A stretch of DNA of 60,000 nucleotides from Takakia lepidozioides. Its lineage: Eukaryota; Streptophyta; Takakiopsida; Takakiales; Takakiaceae. The DNA is taken from the NCBI GenBank assembly GCA_030704615.1, contig CM060731.1, forward strand, positions 62,168,756-62,228,755, read 5' to 3'. The notes under the pieces were generated by a model. It had not been told where the DNA came from, did not search any database, and saw nothing but the letters and a program-made list of their open reading frames with translations. Below are positions 45,098 to 58,228 of this stretch, in pieces; position 1 is the stretch's first letter; the number at the start of each line of letters is the position of its first letter. Both the position numbers and the translations under genes were made by a program.

Positions 45098-48000
45098 CTA
45101 AATGATGGGATGTGTCAGGGAGTGTTCAGGCCAGTACACTTGCAGTCTCTCATCTTCCCCGATATGCTCGGGCAGCTCTGTAAGCCTCCAACAACTAGAG
45201 AGGTTGAGCTCTTGTAGTAGTGTTAGGCGGCAGATCGACTCGGGCAGTTTCCGTAGCCCATGACAGAAACTCAAGGTGAGCACTTGCAGTCTCTCAAGTT
45301 CCCCGATATGCTCGGGCAGCTCTAGAAGCTGATTACAAAAACTGAGGTCAAGCTCTTGTAGTAGTGTTAGGCGGCAGATCGTTTGCGGTAGTTTCTTTAG
45401 TGCTACACACCAACGTAGGTGTAGCTCCAGCAAAGATGTGAGATCCCCAATGCATTCTGGTAGTCTGCACAAGTTCTGATTACCACTCAAGTCAAGCACA
45501 CGTAACATCCTGAGATGTCCAAAGGATTTTGGCAGATTGCTTAATTTTGATCCACGTAGAAAGAGCAGTCTCAGTTGACTGGAATGTTCCCCCAGAAAAT
45601 ACTCCACATTTTGCAGACTGCACTCGTCCAAATTGAGCAAACGAAGTCTGGGCATCATTGTACCCTCTGTCGTCGCAAGATTTATTGCCGAGCCTGCCAA
45701 TGAGAGACAATACTTCATTGCCCTCAGAGAATACTTCACAATTTGCAGACTGCACTGGTCCAAATTGAGCAAACGAAGTCTGGGCATCATTGTACCCTCT
45801 GTCGTCGCAAGATTTATTGCCGAGCCTGCCAATGAGAGGCCTTGTACAGGTTTCACCTGCACAAAATTGGAACGAAGGCATGAAATGCTGTGCTTTATTA
45901 TAAATAGGTCACATACATGATTGATTCACATGCGAGATCCACACATTGATATGCTACGTCTGCTCAGTCATGTCCCGCCAGTACCAAAGTAATTTACGTC
46001 AAATTAACAAATCTGGCTGTACATAACTAAATTCTTGCTGGCCAACAGCACCACATTAGAACTGTGTGATCCATCACCTGTTTAGCTTGAAGGGCCATTT
46101 CCGCTGTCTCCACCTCCCATAATCGGTCACCAAAAGGTGGGGAATTCTTTCTTGCAATGTCCCGACCCATGTCCCGCAACTGATCATGCATGGTCAGCAC
46201 CTTCTTGTCGTTATCTATTTTCACAAGCGATCTATTCTGGAGGTTTTTCAATCCAATCTTTGGTGACCAGGAACTCCATGTCCGTAGCACTGTTTCAAAA
46301 GGCATACCCTGTGAAAAACGGTTCCCTAATACCCCACCATAGTCCGAAACGAGGCCATTGCAGAAGAAGCAAGCAATGTCCAAAAACATGTCTCGCTCCA
46401 CCTGCCCTAAGGAATCGTAACTAATTTCCAACCGCTTCCACAACTTCTCATCCTCATTATCCCCCTGCAAAGGCTGTGCCTTTCCCAGCCTCTCTAGTGC
46501 CTCTTCCCATTCCTCCAAATCATCACAAGTGCGAAGAAAAGCCCCCATGACCTCTAGGCTCAATGGAAGCCCCCCACAAGCATCCACAACCGCCTTTGAC
46601 ATCACTTCAAACTTTAGTTTTCGCTCTCCTCCGTTCACACAAGCGTGCATGCCAAAAAGATCCAGGGCTTGCTCTGGGCTGAGTTCCTCCACATCATACT
46701 TTCCATCAACCCCCACATAATTCTCTAGAACTCCCCAGTTTCGGCCTGTCACAATTACCTTACTCCCAGTTTTCAACTGCTTGCTTAGACCCAAAGCAAC
46801 CATTTGGGCCTCAGTGCCAACATCGTCCAAAACCAAGAGCACTTTTTTATCCTTTAAACACTTCTCTATAAGCATCCGAACTTGCTCCACATTTTGAATG
46901 TTATCCATGCAACCTATGTCCCGCAATAGCCATCTCTGCATCTCCAGAACGCCACTTGATCTGATGTCTGGCAGGAAGCTGTATGCATCAAAATCCATGC
47001 GAGCGAGATCGCGGTAGACCGTCTTTGCCAGCGTTGTCTTGCCGATACCGCCCATCCCAACTACACCGATTACAGGAACCCCTTCGAGTCGGCGCTTCAC
47101 TATGTCGACATGTTCTGAGAGCCCAACCAGATGTGTCGGGAGTTCGGGAATCCAGCTCTGACTCAAGAAGTTTATCTGCGCAAAGACACAGGCATGTGAA
47201 AAACAGAAATTCACTAATCGTTAATTTTTCTAGCCCAACATCTTTTGACGTGGGGCCACATATGACACTACTCTCCAACATGCTTGGAAGCAGTAAAATA
47301 TGCGGTTCAGCAAAGAAGGAGGGGGGGTTGCTCACTTCCTGGCCTTGGATTAGCTGAAGGAATTCAAGAAGCTTTTGGTAGCTCACATGCGTCTGGCTGG
47401 TTGGCCTACAAACTTCCATATGGTCTGCGTCTTCAATTTGGTAGTGGTTGTTGCGTGAGTGTTTTGTTGCGGACGCATGCTCCACCAAAATATCCTGCCA
47501 ATCCAAGCCCCTTGTATCTGGAATTAGCACTCGAGTCTTCTAGTTTCTCGGTTGCCAACACAACATCACCCTTGGCATGGCAATTCCCCATTGAACAGTC
47601 ACTCACGTAGCATTCAGGACACAGCGATCGAACAGCACAAATGCTGAACTGTAGCTCAATGCAGTACCTTCCATGCTCTCTGCTCTCTCGGAGTGTAGGA
47701 TCTGATATGTTTATATACATATACCTACTCACCACGCCAATTACTGTGGAGTCACTCAGTTTCAGTACCTTGTCAATCATTCAGGCACTGTCCTAACTTC
47801 CCCCACTATCCAACAAATTGGGTAATTTTACCTTGCCAGTGGGCTTGCCCTCTGTGAACGCGTAGACATTGAGGGAGCTGCCCACAACCTCTTCATATTC
47901 TCTTGAGAGCTCCTCCATTTTTCGCTGGAAGGGTTCCATATTTCTCATTATCCCACTCAGCTGTGGTTTCCGAAAAATATTGCAGCATTTCCTGATATAT

Positions 48001-49327
48001 GTCTCCATACTTCCACTTCCTGTATGCGGAACTGCATAAAATACAATACCCTGCAGATTTCTGAGAAAGATCTCAGCTGAGTGACAGGCTTTTCTGTCTA
48101 AAGCATTTTTTGCCGGGTGAGAGTTTCTTCTGTGGGCCTCCACGATCAAACTCTTGATCACAAGACCCCCAAAGTTATGGCCAACCAGAACCATCGGGTT
48201 TCGTTTGCCATCATTCCATGCTCTGCTGCAAAATTGCAAACTGTGAGATTGTGCTGAACACAACTGCATAACATGGGACACCCGACGGTATGCATATGAC
48301 AATATATCATGCAGTCCTTCTTATGACAGAGGATCCCCATAGATTTCCATCTCTGGAGCTGATTGCAAAACACAAGAAAGTCTATGTGCATTTTATGGAA
48401 CTAGAGATGCTCCACATCAAGCTAAAAACTTTATTTCGAGCCCCCAAATTATTAAGTTATCTTTGTTTTTAACAAACACAAAGCCTGATATGTTTACTCT
48501 GATTAGAAGCTGGGCGCCAACCAGCTGGTGATCAACGATGGCTGATGCTTTTTACATGTACACCCCACAGCTTCAATGACAGAAGCTGGTTATTGAGAAA
48601 TGAAATGAAATGGTGCTTTATATCGTCGGCGGAAAGCTCATAGAGCTTATGGGACAAAATGGAAGAAAACATGAGAGAGGAAACAAAACCAGAACCCAAG
48701 AATAAGAACTAATGTTCTGGCGATTGTCTAAGGGTGAAGGCCTCGTGCAGGTAGGCTGCCAATTTGATCCTCATAGTGGAAGACTTCAGTGAGAGATTGG
48801 GTTCCACTGAATAAACAGTGGAATCTCCCACGGATCTCGTAGTATAGAGGGCAGTAGAAGAAGAAGTGTTCTTCAGTTTCAATTTCCTGGCTGCGCCCTA
48901 TGCAAGCTGGACATGGGCAGTCCTCCCCATGCAGGTTTTCCCATCTGCCAGTCTCTATCCGTAGGTGGTGGGAACCCAATTGAGAGAAAGAGGTAGACTA
49001 CCTGTTCACAAAACTCTCTAGAAGGTTCTTGCCAATGTTGCTCACGTCTTCGTTGTTGCCTCCCTCCGGTCCCATGTGTGCTGCTGCATCATATGAGAGA
49101 GAAAACACTCGCACTTTTCTATCCAGATCTTGGGGAAGCCACTTTGCAGGCCAGCACACAGTCTGGTCACCGCGTTGGACCCAAGTGTCTTTCCAAGCTT
49201 CCACTCCCATGGTGCCGAATTGCAGGCCATGAAAGAACACAACATCCAGACTTGTCTCGTAAGCCTCACCGTCGGGCGGCCATAACTGATGAATCTGTGG
49301 TGTGCATTCCATGAAAGGTGAAGACAA
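45098..49327 (-). CDS. Alpha/beta-hydrolase-NB-ARC-LRR resistance-type protein (HNL class)
   Basis: Five exons on the minus strand: 49327 to about 49013, about 48230-47835, about 47500-47337, 47178-46077, and 45860-45098. The N-terminal hydrolase has DVVFFHGLQFGTMG, the elbow LVGHNFGGLV, FYAVPHTGSGS and a His segment (IEDADHMEVCRP). The elbow has Asn (AAC) where Ser is usual. The NB-ARC has the P-loop GVVGMGGIGKTTLAK, kinase-2 VLLVLDDVG, RNBS-B GSKVIVTGRN, GLPL-like CGGLPLSLEVMG and MHD in LTMHDQLRDMG. About six LRRs follow (LPECIGDLTSLLELHLRWC pattern), preceded by an internal duplication. All exons are open, so it looks intact. NB-ARC proteins are nucleotide-switched immune receptors. This hydrolase fusion is known from liverworts. 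The start is uncertain: an ATG lies at about 49312, and earlier exons are possible. A LINE sits in intron 1. Confidence 0.8.
45580..45838 (-). repeat. Tandem duplication of about 130 bp in the LRR exon
   Basis: The stretch encoding AGSAINLATTEGTMMPRLRL and the following NLD-CSLQ occurs twice in frame, around 45592-45707 and 45728-45838, adding one repeat unit to the LRR start. Confidence 0.8.
48560..48985 (-). mobile_element. LINE fragment in intron 1 of the HNL gene
   Basis: The minus-strand frame 48979-48728 carries the knuckle CPACIGRSQEIETEEHFFFYC, followed by the 3' tail block (48598-48700). It is on the same strand as the host gene and outside its exons. Confidence 0.7.
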
Positions 49328-50547
49328 AATTTACCCAACTTCAACTATTCAACCCACAACAAGACCTCAGCACGGACGTCACGTATCTATACGTCAACGG
49401 GATCCATGCACTGCTATCGCATTCGCTTTTTAGCACCTCCAGATATAAGGACATCATGTCTCCCTGGACAGAAGGTGGAAACCTCCTTTGGCACAGGGGG
49501 TGCTGAAAGTCCGTGTGGTGAGACGGGTCCTGGCATTGTAGAGAGGAGGCTTGCAGTCCTTTTTTTGGCAACTAACAAGCAGAACAGCTGCAATGGTGTC
49601 GGCAAATTTGTCTCTAAGAAACTCTCCAAGATCATACTGTTCAGTGCCGTACTCACGTCCTTCTCGAACAGCATTTGCGAGATGGGGCGGTGAGTTCAAT
49701 ATCAACAGTAACGTGCAAGTTGACAAGGCTCTGCTTTCTTCCATGATGTTGCAAGCACGGATCTATGTGTATTACTTCCAACAGTACAGGTTAGAATCAA
49801 CATACAAAGTGTGAATGTAGCTACTATTCACCACTAAACTTGCCGGTGCTCACCATCGTGCGGGAGATGCTCTGCACACTGCTTGTGTCTTCAGTCCAGA
49901 GCTGCTACTGCCTCGGAGTTCGCTTGTGTGAATCCCGCACGAAAACCTGTAGTGACATGCAGTTCTCCTTCCTCGTTTAGTGTGGCTTCCATAGTCTGCG
50001 CATAGAGAGCGGCAGCTGCAGCGTGAGGACCGCCTATGCCTTGCTTGCGCCGCACACAACAGCAGTCACGCTCTGACGAACGAGAACGACGTTTCTCGAC
50101 GGACGAAATCAGCTTCAGTGCATAGTACGACGGCCGAAACCTCGAACGAGATGTAGCCGGAGTTCGTTCCTGCAAAATTAACAGTGTGCGTATTCGAGCC
50201 TGTGATGCCCTGGGCCATCCCTTGGAAGGTAATTAAAAAATAAATTAATAAAATGAGGCTGTTGGTCGGATAAATGTCGGATCGCTGCGGCTTTTATCCG
50301 ATAACTTTTGCCCATAGACCTGACTCGCGCGTGCGAGATAGTGAATGAATATCGTGGATGATACGATAGGTGCTGGGGCCCCTCTCTCAGAGGTTGGATG
50401 ACATTTAAGGCTTCTAGATGAAAGAAAGGCTTATCCAGGGGCAAAGTAAATTTATTTACAGCAAAGAAACTTGCTGTAAATTCACTGGACGTTAAAGAAA
50501 CTTTATCTTTATCTTTTACAGCAATAGTATTAGTTACTTTTAACGTC

Positions 50548-50585
<38 letters not shown>

Positions 50586-50640
50586 ACGGTTTACGTTTGT
50601 GGCTACAGATCTCGTCTCGTGGTTGCTCGTACTCTGTGTG
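49328..50640. other. Divergent region between the HNL and PAA1-like genes
   Basis: The two genes are head-to-head, so promoters should lie here. Overlapping open stretches (49454-49744 and 49891-50175, minus) have no recognised domain and could be upstream HNL exons. A 140-bp segment (49653-49792) recurs inverted at 51632-51771. A CT microsatellite spans about 50552-50582. Confidence 0.4.
50552..50582 (+). repeat. CT microsatellite
   Basis: About fifteen CT dinucleotides lie just upstream of the PAA1-like gene. Such tracts are common in plant 5' UTRs and promoters. Confidence 0.85.
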
Positions 50641-51631
50641 TGTGGATTGCGTGAGCTCGCACTTGGCCATGAGGGCCTGCATGTCCTACCAGGGGCTGGC
50701 AGGAGCGAAAGGAAGTCTGGCTCCCATCGCTGAGCCTGGGGTAGGTCGTCTATCGGTCTAAGGGGGGCTTGGAGGCGCAGTGGAGCACAGAGAAGCGTTG
50801 CTCTGCAGTGGTGTGCTGGCCCCTCCAGCCCAGTGCTGTAAGGATTGCTTCAAGAGGAGGTTTCTTCAGCTCTGCATCCCCTGCCTTGGGCTTGGTGTTG
50901 TGAGCAGGCTCTCGTCTTCGCAAGGGCCTAGTTGGATTCACTCGCGGGGTTTAGGGTTTTTTCAATCCCAGGTACGTCTTGAGGGTGCCAGATTCAGCAA
51001 TTTCCATTAACCATTGTTTTGGAATTGAGAGGAACACAATTTTTTTACTCTCAATTTCTATCAAGTATTTGGAATACTTACAGCGAGTGTTTCCGCCTAA
51101 TTGGTTTCATCTTCATGTTTTATTTTTCCTTCGACATTCCCAATTTCTATTGTGGCATTTGAAAGTTCTCTTCATGTATTTCTTCTCGAATTCATCACAT
51201 CGATTCTGGTTGCAAGTGTACTTAACAGCATGTTGAACTGACCATCAAAGGTATCATCAATGGTATTCTGGAATTAAAGGAGCAAATTTTATGCAATGTT
51301 TTTTCAGCTGAGTATATCCTATTCTGGCGGCAATGGTGTTGTACTCAGTGAGGTCTATCACGGTTGAAAACATGTCTTTAACTGGCTTCAATTTATCTCC
51401 ACGCTGGACCTGATAACTTTTCTGCGTATTTTTTCCTGCATACGTCTATGTGCTGTTGACAAATAGTTGAAAATCAATGATGGTAGAATTGTGCCACATA
51501 AAATAAAGTGATTATGATCTGCTGATTTCTTCACCACAACTGGGATGATGTCTGCTCGCACTGCTGGAGCTGTTGTGCATTCTTTGAAATCTTATCCAGG
51601 AAATGTGTGCTTGAACGAGAATGTGTTTTCT

Positions 51632-51771
51632 GTACTGTTGGAAGTAATACACATAGATCCGTGCTTGCAACATCATGGAAGAAAGCAGAGCCTTGTCAAC
51701 TTGCACGTTACTGTTGATATTGAACTCACCGCCCCATCTCGCAAATGCTGTTCGAGAAGGACGTGAGTACG
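51632..51771 (-). repeat. Inverted copy of 49653-49792
   Basis: The 140-bp segment is nearly identical to the reverse complement of the segment at 49.65 kb. It lies just before the Gly-rich exon of the PAA1-like gene. Confidence 0.8.
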
Positions 51772-52419
51772 GCATATAAGGATTTGAGTCTTTTCTGGAT
51801 GGAACCGTAAGGTTGTGCTCTGTATAGCTCCATTGTCATTTCCAATAACAGTAAGCTTTTTGGCAGGTTGGACTCCTAGTGAATGCTGCAGGTAGGATCA
51901 GACCATGGGCTCCCTGTTGCTAGCATCTCAAGTGCAATTCCAGCGGGTGCTGGAGGCGATAGTCATGGATTTGGAGGACAGGGAGGTGGGGGGGGTGGGG
52001 GAGGTGGAGGAGAAGGGTTTAGCGTGTCTGCCACCAGCCCTCTTGGTGGGGACCATGACAGTGAAGCTCCTCCCTCCTCAGTCTCTGAGGATGTCATCAT
52101 TCTTGATGTTGGGGTATGCATTCCCTCCCACCTGTCTATGTTGTAGTTTGGTCGAGATTATAGTTACAAGCACAATATGTCAGCATGGTCAAAAGTGGGG
52201 ACCTGGGGTTTCTTTTCCAGGGTTGGAGGTTTGGGACGGGGGCTGTGAGGGATACTGATTTCTGTTCTTGTGATAGCTACGTTAAATCTCCAGCTGTCTC
52301 CCTCTGTGGAAGTTAATAGGCACTTTGTTTCTATGTTGACAAACAAGGTTATGTGTGCTGCAGGTGTCTTTGTCTACTGTCACTTGTGCTGAGGACTGCC
52401 TTGCTTGCAGGAGAGCAAG

Positions 52420-52560
52420 AAGTAAAGGAACTTAATAGTGTCCACAGGGGCCCTGGAGGCCCCATGGAACAAAGTAGAACAACAAGACAAAGAAAAACAC
52501 TTATAATGTGCACAGGGGTTTGAAAGGGCCCATGGGAAAGTAGACAACAGAAACCACTTC
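52420..52560 (-). mobile_element. LINE 3' tail-like repeats in a PAA1-like intron
   Basis: Two blocks read AATAGTGTCCACAGGGGCCC...CCCATGGAACAAAG and ATAATGTGCACAGGGG...CCCATGGGAAAG, which resemble the tail family elsewhere. They occupy the interval where the missing metal-binding exon would be expected. Confidence 0.5.
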
Positions 52561-52910
52561 AAAAGACACCAATGACAGCCAAGCACATGGCACCTCATGT
52601 TGGTAGGCCGGCACTCTTTAGAGAGTTGATTTGTCTGCAGTACAAGCAGGCAGTGTAGAATAGTGTTGTGTTCAAAGGGTGGGAATGGCGTTCCATCTGA
52701 TTTGTAGAAATTTGACAATATTTTCACTTTCCAATGTCATTTGGCAGCCACAAGTTACAGCGGCAACAGTCAACCTAGCAACTGAGACAGCATTGGTAAG
52801 GGTGATTCCGGAGACCCCAGTTACAAGTGGGTGGGAGAAAACCAAGCAACAGCTGGCAGACATCTTAGCACAGCACTTGACAACCTGTGGCTTCAAGTCT
52901 ACAGTCCGAG

Positions 52911-54917
52911 GTAGTCCCCTCTCTCAAGCACTTAGAATTTGATGTAAGGGGAGGCGACGGATGGAGCGATGGGGAGGATTGGATGTCTTGCAGAGGAAGG
53001 GATTGCCTGGGCTACAGTTGGACCCCATTGAAAACATTTCTCCAATTGGACACATTCATTACCATCAGTCGTTGTGACTAGAGAACTTGATTTCTTGTCC
53101 TCCATTCCTGTGACTGTGGTAATTGGAAGGAGATAAACTTGGCTCAGTGCACTGCTCAATCGAGCCTTTTTGTCTACTCTCAAGTGGATTTGAGGACTGG
53201 AGATGCTCTCAACTCTCCCTATCTTCAGCTCTCACAGTGAACTTGTAGAAAGGTTCACTCACAGAGTGCTTATTTCTATTTAGAAATACATCTTGCTCAA
53301 GGATGAATTTCTGGTCTTGGCACAAAGAGTAGTGATGCTGACAAAAAGTTTCATATTTGAGTTTATTACAGTGCACTTGTTTTTAGTGCCAAAACTTGAG
53401 TTCGGATCCTGTAAAATCAGGAAGCAACCATACTTAAAATTAAAAATCAGGATGAACTTGTGTCACTTGAGAGCAGAGGTGGTTACTTACTCAACAGGCA
53501 TGCACCTTTTACATGTACTGAGTGGGCTTCCGCATGGGTGCATGGCAGACGAGGTGGTTTGAACGTTGAAGGCTCGGAGGGGAGCTGCACGAATGCTGCT
53601 GCCACCCGCTTGCATTCCCCCTGGTCTACCATGCTTTCAACCTCATGGCTTCTTGCCTGCCTCGCTTAGGAGATATAGCCATCATGCATAGCAGCATCTG
53701 ATAGGTGAGATGGAGGTGGAGAGTGGCAAGCACAGGCTTGGACATGCCATAGAAGAGTTAGGGACCAGTTGTTTCCAATCAAAATCTAGGGGTTCGTTAC
53801 AATTTTGACCACAGGTTTGGGGAAGTGTAATCAAGCTGAAGGGTTAGGTCGAAGTAGAGGTCCGAGCGAATTAGTGTTTTCTGGAACACTTCTGTAGTAT
53901 TCCAGATAAGGTTACTTACGAGACTGCAATGGATTTGCCATTTTAGCTAATCTAGAACTCTCAACGTGCACTTAGCAACTGGAGGAGACTAAGTATTATT
54001 TCTCTACGTACTATCCATACTCCTTGGCCTTTATGGAGATTTGTTAAGCTGCATGTTATGACTATGCCATGTCTTCTTAATTTAACGATGGACTGGGATC
54101 TCTTCTGGATATCTTAACATCATCTACTACTCTTATGTGGTGCCCCTGCCAACTAATTGGAAGCCCCTGGAAGGAGCCTCTACTAACTTTCGCCATATTC
54201 AGTCTACATGCAGCTTCAGTTCTCGCTGCCTTAATGTATCAACAGCAATTTTGTGCTTTAAGCCCTTCGTGCTGGTTTCTTGCAGTGTGTCACCTCTTCT
54301 CCTCTTCAGGATCGTGTTTTCTAGGAAGGCTGTTTGGTTGACCTCTCTCCCCTGATTTTTCTTTGTGTGTTGCTGTACCCCCTGGCTCTGCAATGCTCAG
54401 CATTTCTTGGCTTGCCAAGGTTGTCATAGATGTGTTTTGTTTGTATAGTTTGATTGGGGGTGTTTCGTCATTCCTCAAACAAACAAAGATGTTTAAAGGA
54501 ATGAGAAGTTTAAAGGAATAATTGAGTATGAAAAAGCCCAAACTGCTTCAAGGTACAGTCACACTTAAAAGTACTTGAAAGCAACACTTTTTGAGGACCT
54601 ATCCTCTCTGCATCATAGATAAGTCATTATCTTCTATGCTGGACTGCAAATTATTCTGAAATTACTGGTGCATTGAAGCACACCTCTGTGCATCATCTTT
54701 CTAAACTTGGTCTGCTATCCATCGACTGTCTTTTTAATGGCCACTTCAGCAAGATTTTTGGGGTACCTATATTCTCCGGAGAGTCCGATGCAAAACCAGA
54801 TGGAAAGGTTCATATCTTTAAGATAGAAACCCTGTTTTTATCAGCGTGGATTTCAGATTGAAGCACATTACGTACCAAGGAAAGCATGTTTCCATATCTG
54901 AATCACTTGATTTGCAG
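52911..54917 (+). other. Long intron of the PAA1-like gene
   Basis: Apart from lying between two recognised exons, this 2-kb stretch shows no gene, RNA or repeat that I can support. Confidence 0.5.
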
Positions 54918-57900
54918 AGTGTCGAGGAGAGAATGGCATCAAAGTGAGACCTTCAGCCCTTAGGAAACGCGAGGAGAGGCTCACTCGCTTGAAAGACAGT
55001 GGTACTCCTCTGCCCTCCGTACACGAGTACCTGCTTACGTACCTAATTCCATTTCTTGGTCCATTATGTCATTGCTTATTTAACACCAGCTCCTCATTCA
55101 GTGACATTTTCTACTGTCTGGAGTGGACGAACACTAATTTTAAGTGTTTGTTTGCTGTAATGCAATGCTATGTATTGAATCGACAAGTCGCCATATTGTC
55201 CATCTCCAGTTGAACTATGATTGATCTGTATGGGTTTTTCTTAGTCTGGCAAGGCCAGTTTCCTTTGAACATGCAGAGCCACTGATCATCTTTAGAGGCT
55301 TTGTGAATTGGACACAATGAAGTGTATAGCAGAAGTACACATTAAGTTCAAACATACAAGGATTGTTTTGTGAAGGCTGCTTATAAGGTACAGGGCATAG
55401 TACCCTACAGATTATTAACCTTCCTGTAGCATGTTGTGTTCTTTCAGCCCAGCAGAGCACAAACCTCAGCCTCAAATGCAAGAACAATTGAGAAAAATTA
55501 CATTGAATAGTGTTGTTTTAGTGTCTGCTGACATGTTTCTTCTCTCACTGTTATCAAAATCAAGTGTTGTGGGCTTAACAAACTAACGGATTCTTTATTT
55601 GAAATAGGGCGAAGGCTTGCAGTTGCCTGGACACTTGCTGCGGCCTGCCTGGTGGGTCATGCACACTACTTTTTAGGAGCCTTGGCCCCAGCATGGCTCC
55701 ATCTGTTTCATTCAACAGGGTTCCATGCAACACTGTCATTCGCTGCATTGGTTGGCCCGGGACGCAAGTTGCTAGTGGAGGGCTGGCAAAGCCTATGGCG
55801 AGGTTCGCCCAACATGAACACATTGGTGGGCTTGGGGGCATTTTCTTCATTTTCTGTCAGCACAGCTGCTGCACTCTTGCCCAAACTGGTATATGAACCC
55901 TTATTGTCTACTTTCACACTTTACACCCTGATTCAGTTTTTTGTCTGAGACTGAAGGAGGTTGTTTCGTGGCAAGGAGCACATGAACTTCATGGAACATT
56001 CTTGTTTGTCATTGTTCAGATGCTTCAAACAATGATTATATCTACTTGCTTACTTGTGTTACATTGAAAATGGTTCACACATGTGTCGTTGGGGTTTTGA
56101 TGCAAGAGCTTGTTCATCGCCTTCACAGTCAATCTGAATTCTGTGACCCTGAATGCATTGTCCAGGGATGGCAAGCGTTTTTTGAGGAGCCAGTGATGCT
56201 GCTAGCATTTGTCCTGCTGGGGAGGGCAGTGGAGGAGAGCAAAGCTGCAGGCTACCAGTGACATGGCAGCTCTCTTGAATTTTTTGCCAGCCAAAGCACG
56301 CCTGGTTGTGGGGTCAGCTGATGGCAACCAACATCATACTATTGAAGTTCCCTGCGATAGTCTATCTGTTGGAGACTCGGTTGTTGTGCTGCCAGGGGTG
56401 AGCATCCATTTACTACACGCTTACAAGACTGCATCCTCTTTCTTCAATTTCGCAGGAGTATTGCAAGTAACATGGCTGTATCTCGTTGTAGTGCACACAT
56501 ATGTATACAATTCAGTACTTTGAAAGTAGGGATGAAGTTCCCAGCCTCTATCTGTGCCAGGATCGGATTCCAGTTGATGGTGTGGTAAAGGGAGGCAGGA
56601 GCACTGTTGACGAGTCCAGTCTTACAGGAGAGCCTCTGCCTGTGTTGAAGCAGTCTGGGGTAAGATTCTCTTCTCTCTTCAGCAAATGACTGTGCAAAGT
56701 CTCAGCTGCAAAAACATATGAAATCAAAATGTGTGGAAAGATCAATCTCCTGTCAATCTTGACTACAGTTACTAGTTACTTTCCCACTTGAGGTTCTTGC
56801 TGTTCCATGCTTGACACTTGTAGAAAAGTGATGTGGGACCTTTGACTCGTTTTCTTCTGGTGTCTAAAATACATGAATTTTTCCATCAAAGGATGAAGTG
56901 TCAGCGGGGACTGTGAACTACAACGGCACCATGACGGTGGAGGCGTGGAGGCCATGGGGTGAAACAGTGTTGGGTGACATTGTGAGGATGGTGGAGGATG
57001 CCCAGACTAGGGAAGCCCCAGTGCAGCGCCTTGCTGACAAGGTCCCTTACTCTGTAGAATATTTTCTCTCTTTCTGTCTTTTTTCCTATCTCTTGCTGTT
57101 GTTTGAGGGACAGAAACAGAGACATCATCAACTGTATTGCTTTGCCAGAACAACATGTGCCTAGCCTTGCAGCCATAAACTCCATGTGGTATATATTTCT
57201 TGATTCGGTGGCAATCTTTGTCTGGGTCGTCAAATTTGCAAAGTTGAGCTTTTAGTCAGCTCATTCTTAATACATGAGCAGCACTAGTAAGCTCTTTATA
57301 AACAGTGAACTAACTGAATGTAAATCTGTGAGGGTATGGTATGTATTGCACTACCATCGCCAGTTCAGCATCAATGGTTTTGTCTTTCCAGAAGGAAAAC
57401 CACAGAGGCTGATATGTACTCATGTTGGTTGGAGCAATCGTCCAATACTACGGGGTTTGGCATAGAAGGGAAAAACTAATGGATACACGTGGAAACTTGA
57501 GTTCAAGTGAAGCCACAGTCTGATGATAAGTAGCTCATGTATGGTCAGAACAGCCACTAGAGGCATAGTACCAGCATGGTCCCAGATGGTTACTAAATAT
57601 TTTTATACCAATGCTGGGGTCTATCCTGGGACTCATCCAATTCCTATACTAATAGCCAACCACAAGCGGGTTACAGGGATGATTTACTATTGACTTGTTA
57701 TTAGAGTAGGAAACCAATTAAGCAAATATAGAGAGAAGGGGGACTGATGCGACAGGTGTATGTGCCAGGTGGCAGGCCAATTTTGTTATGGGGTAATGGC
57801 ACTGTCAGGTGCTACCTTTGCTTTCTGGACCACACTTGGTCCTGCACTGTTTCCAGCAGTGGTGCCAGCTGGGGGCGCACTCTTGCTTGGGCTCCAGCTT

Positions 57901-58228
57901 GCTTGCAATGTCCTGGTAAGCACATGAGCATCTTTCTTGCTAGGGTGCATATTTTCCTAGCTATTTCTCCTCGGCTTTCAAAGTAGACCCTGCAGATCTT
58001 GGACTGCTTAATCTACTAGAGAGAAGACTGCCGTTGAGTGATCGACCATTTTGTTTGCATGTGAGCTATCACTAAGACAACATAGCCAACTTTGTGAAAA
58101 CCCTCTATGGGCTACAAGAGGTTAGAAACCCAGGAGGACTACATTACAACTAGCGTTACAAGGGACTGCCTCTCCCCCCCCCACCTAATCCGCATCTCTT
58201 CTGCTGTCTTTCTGCGTAGTACTATTGG

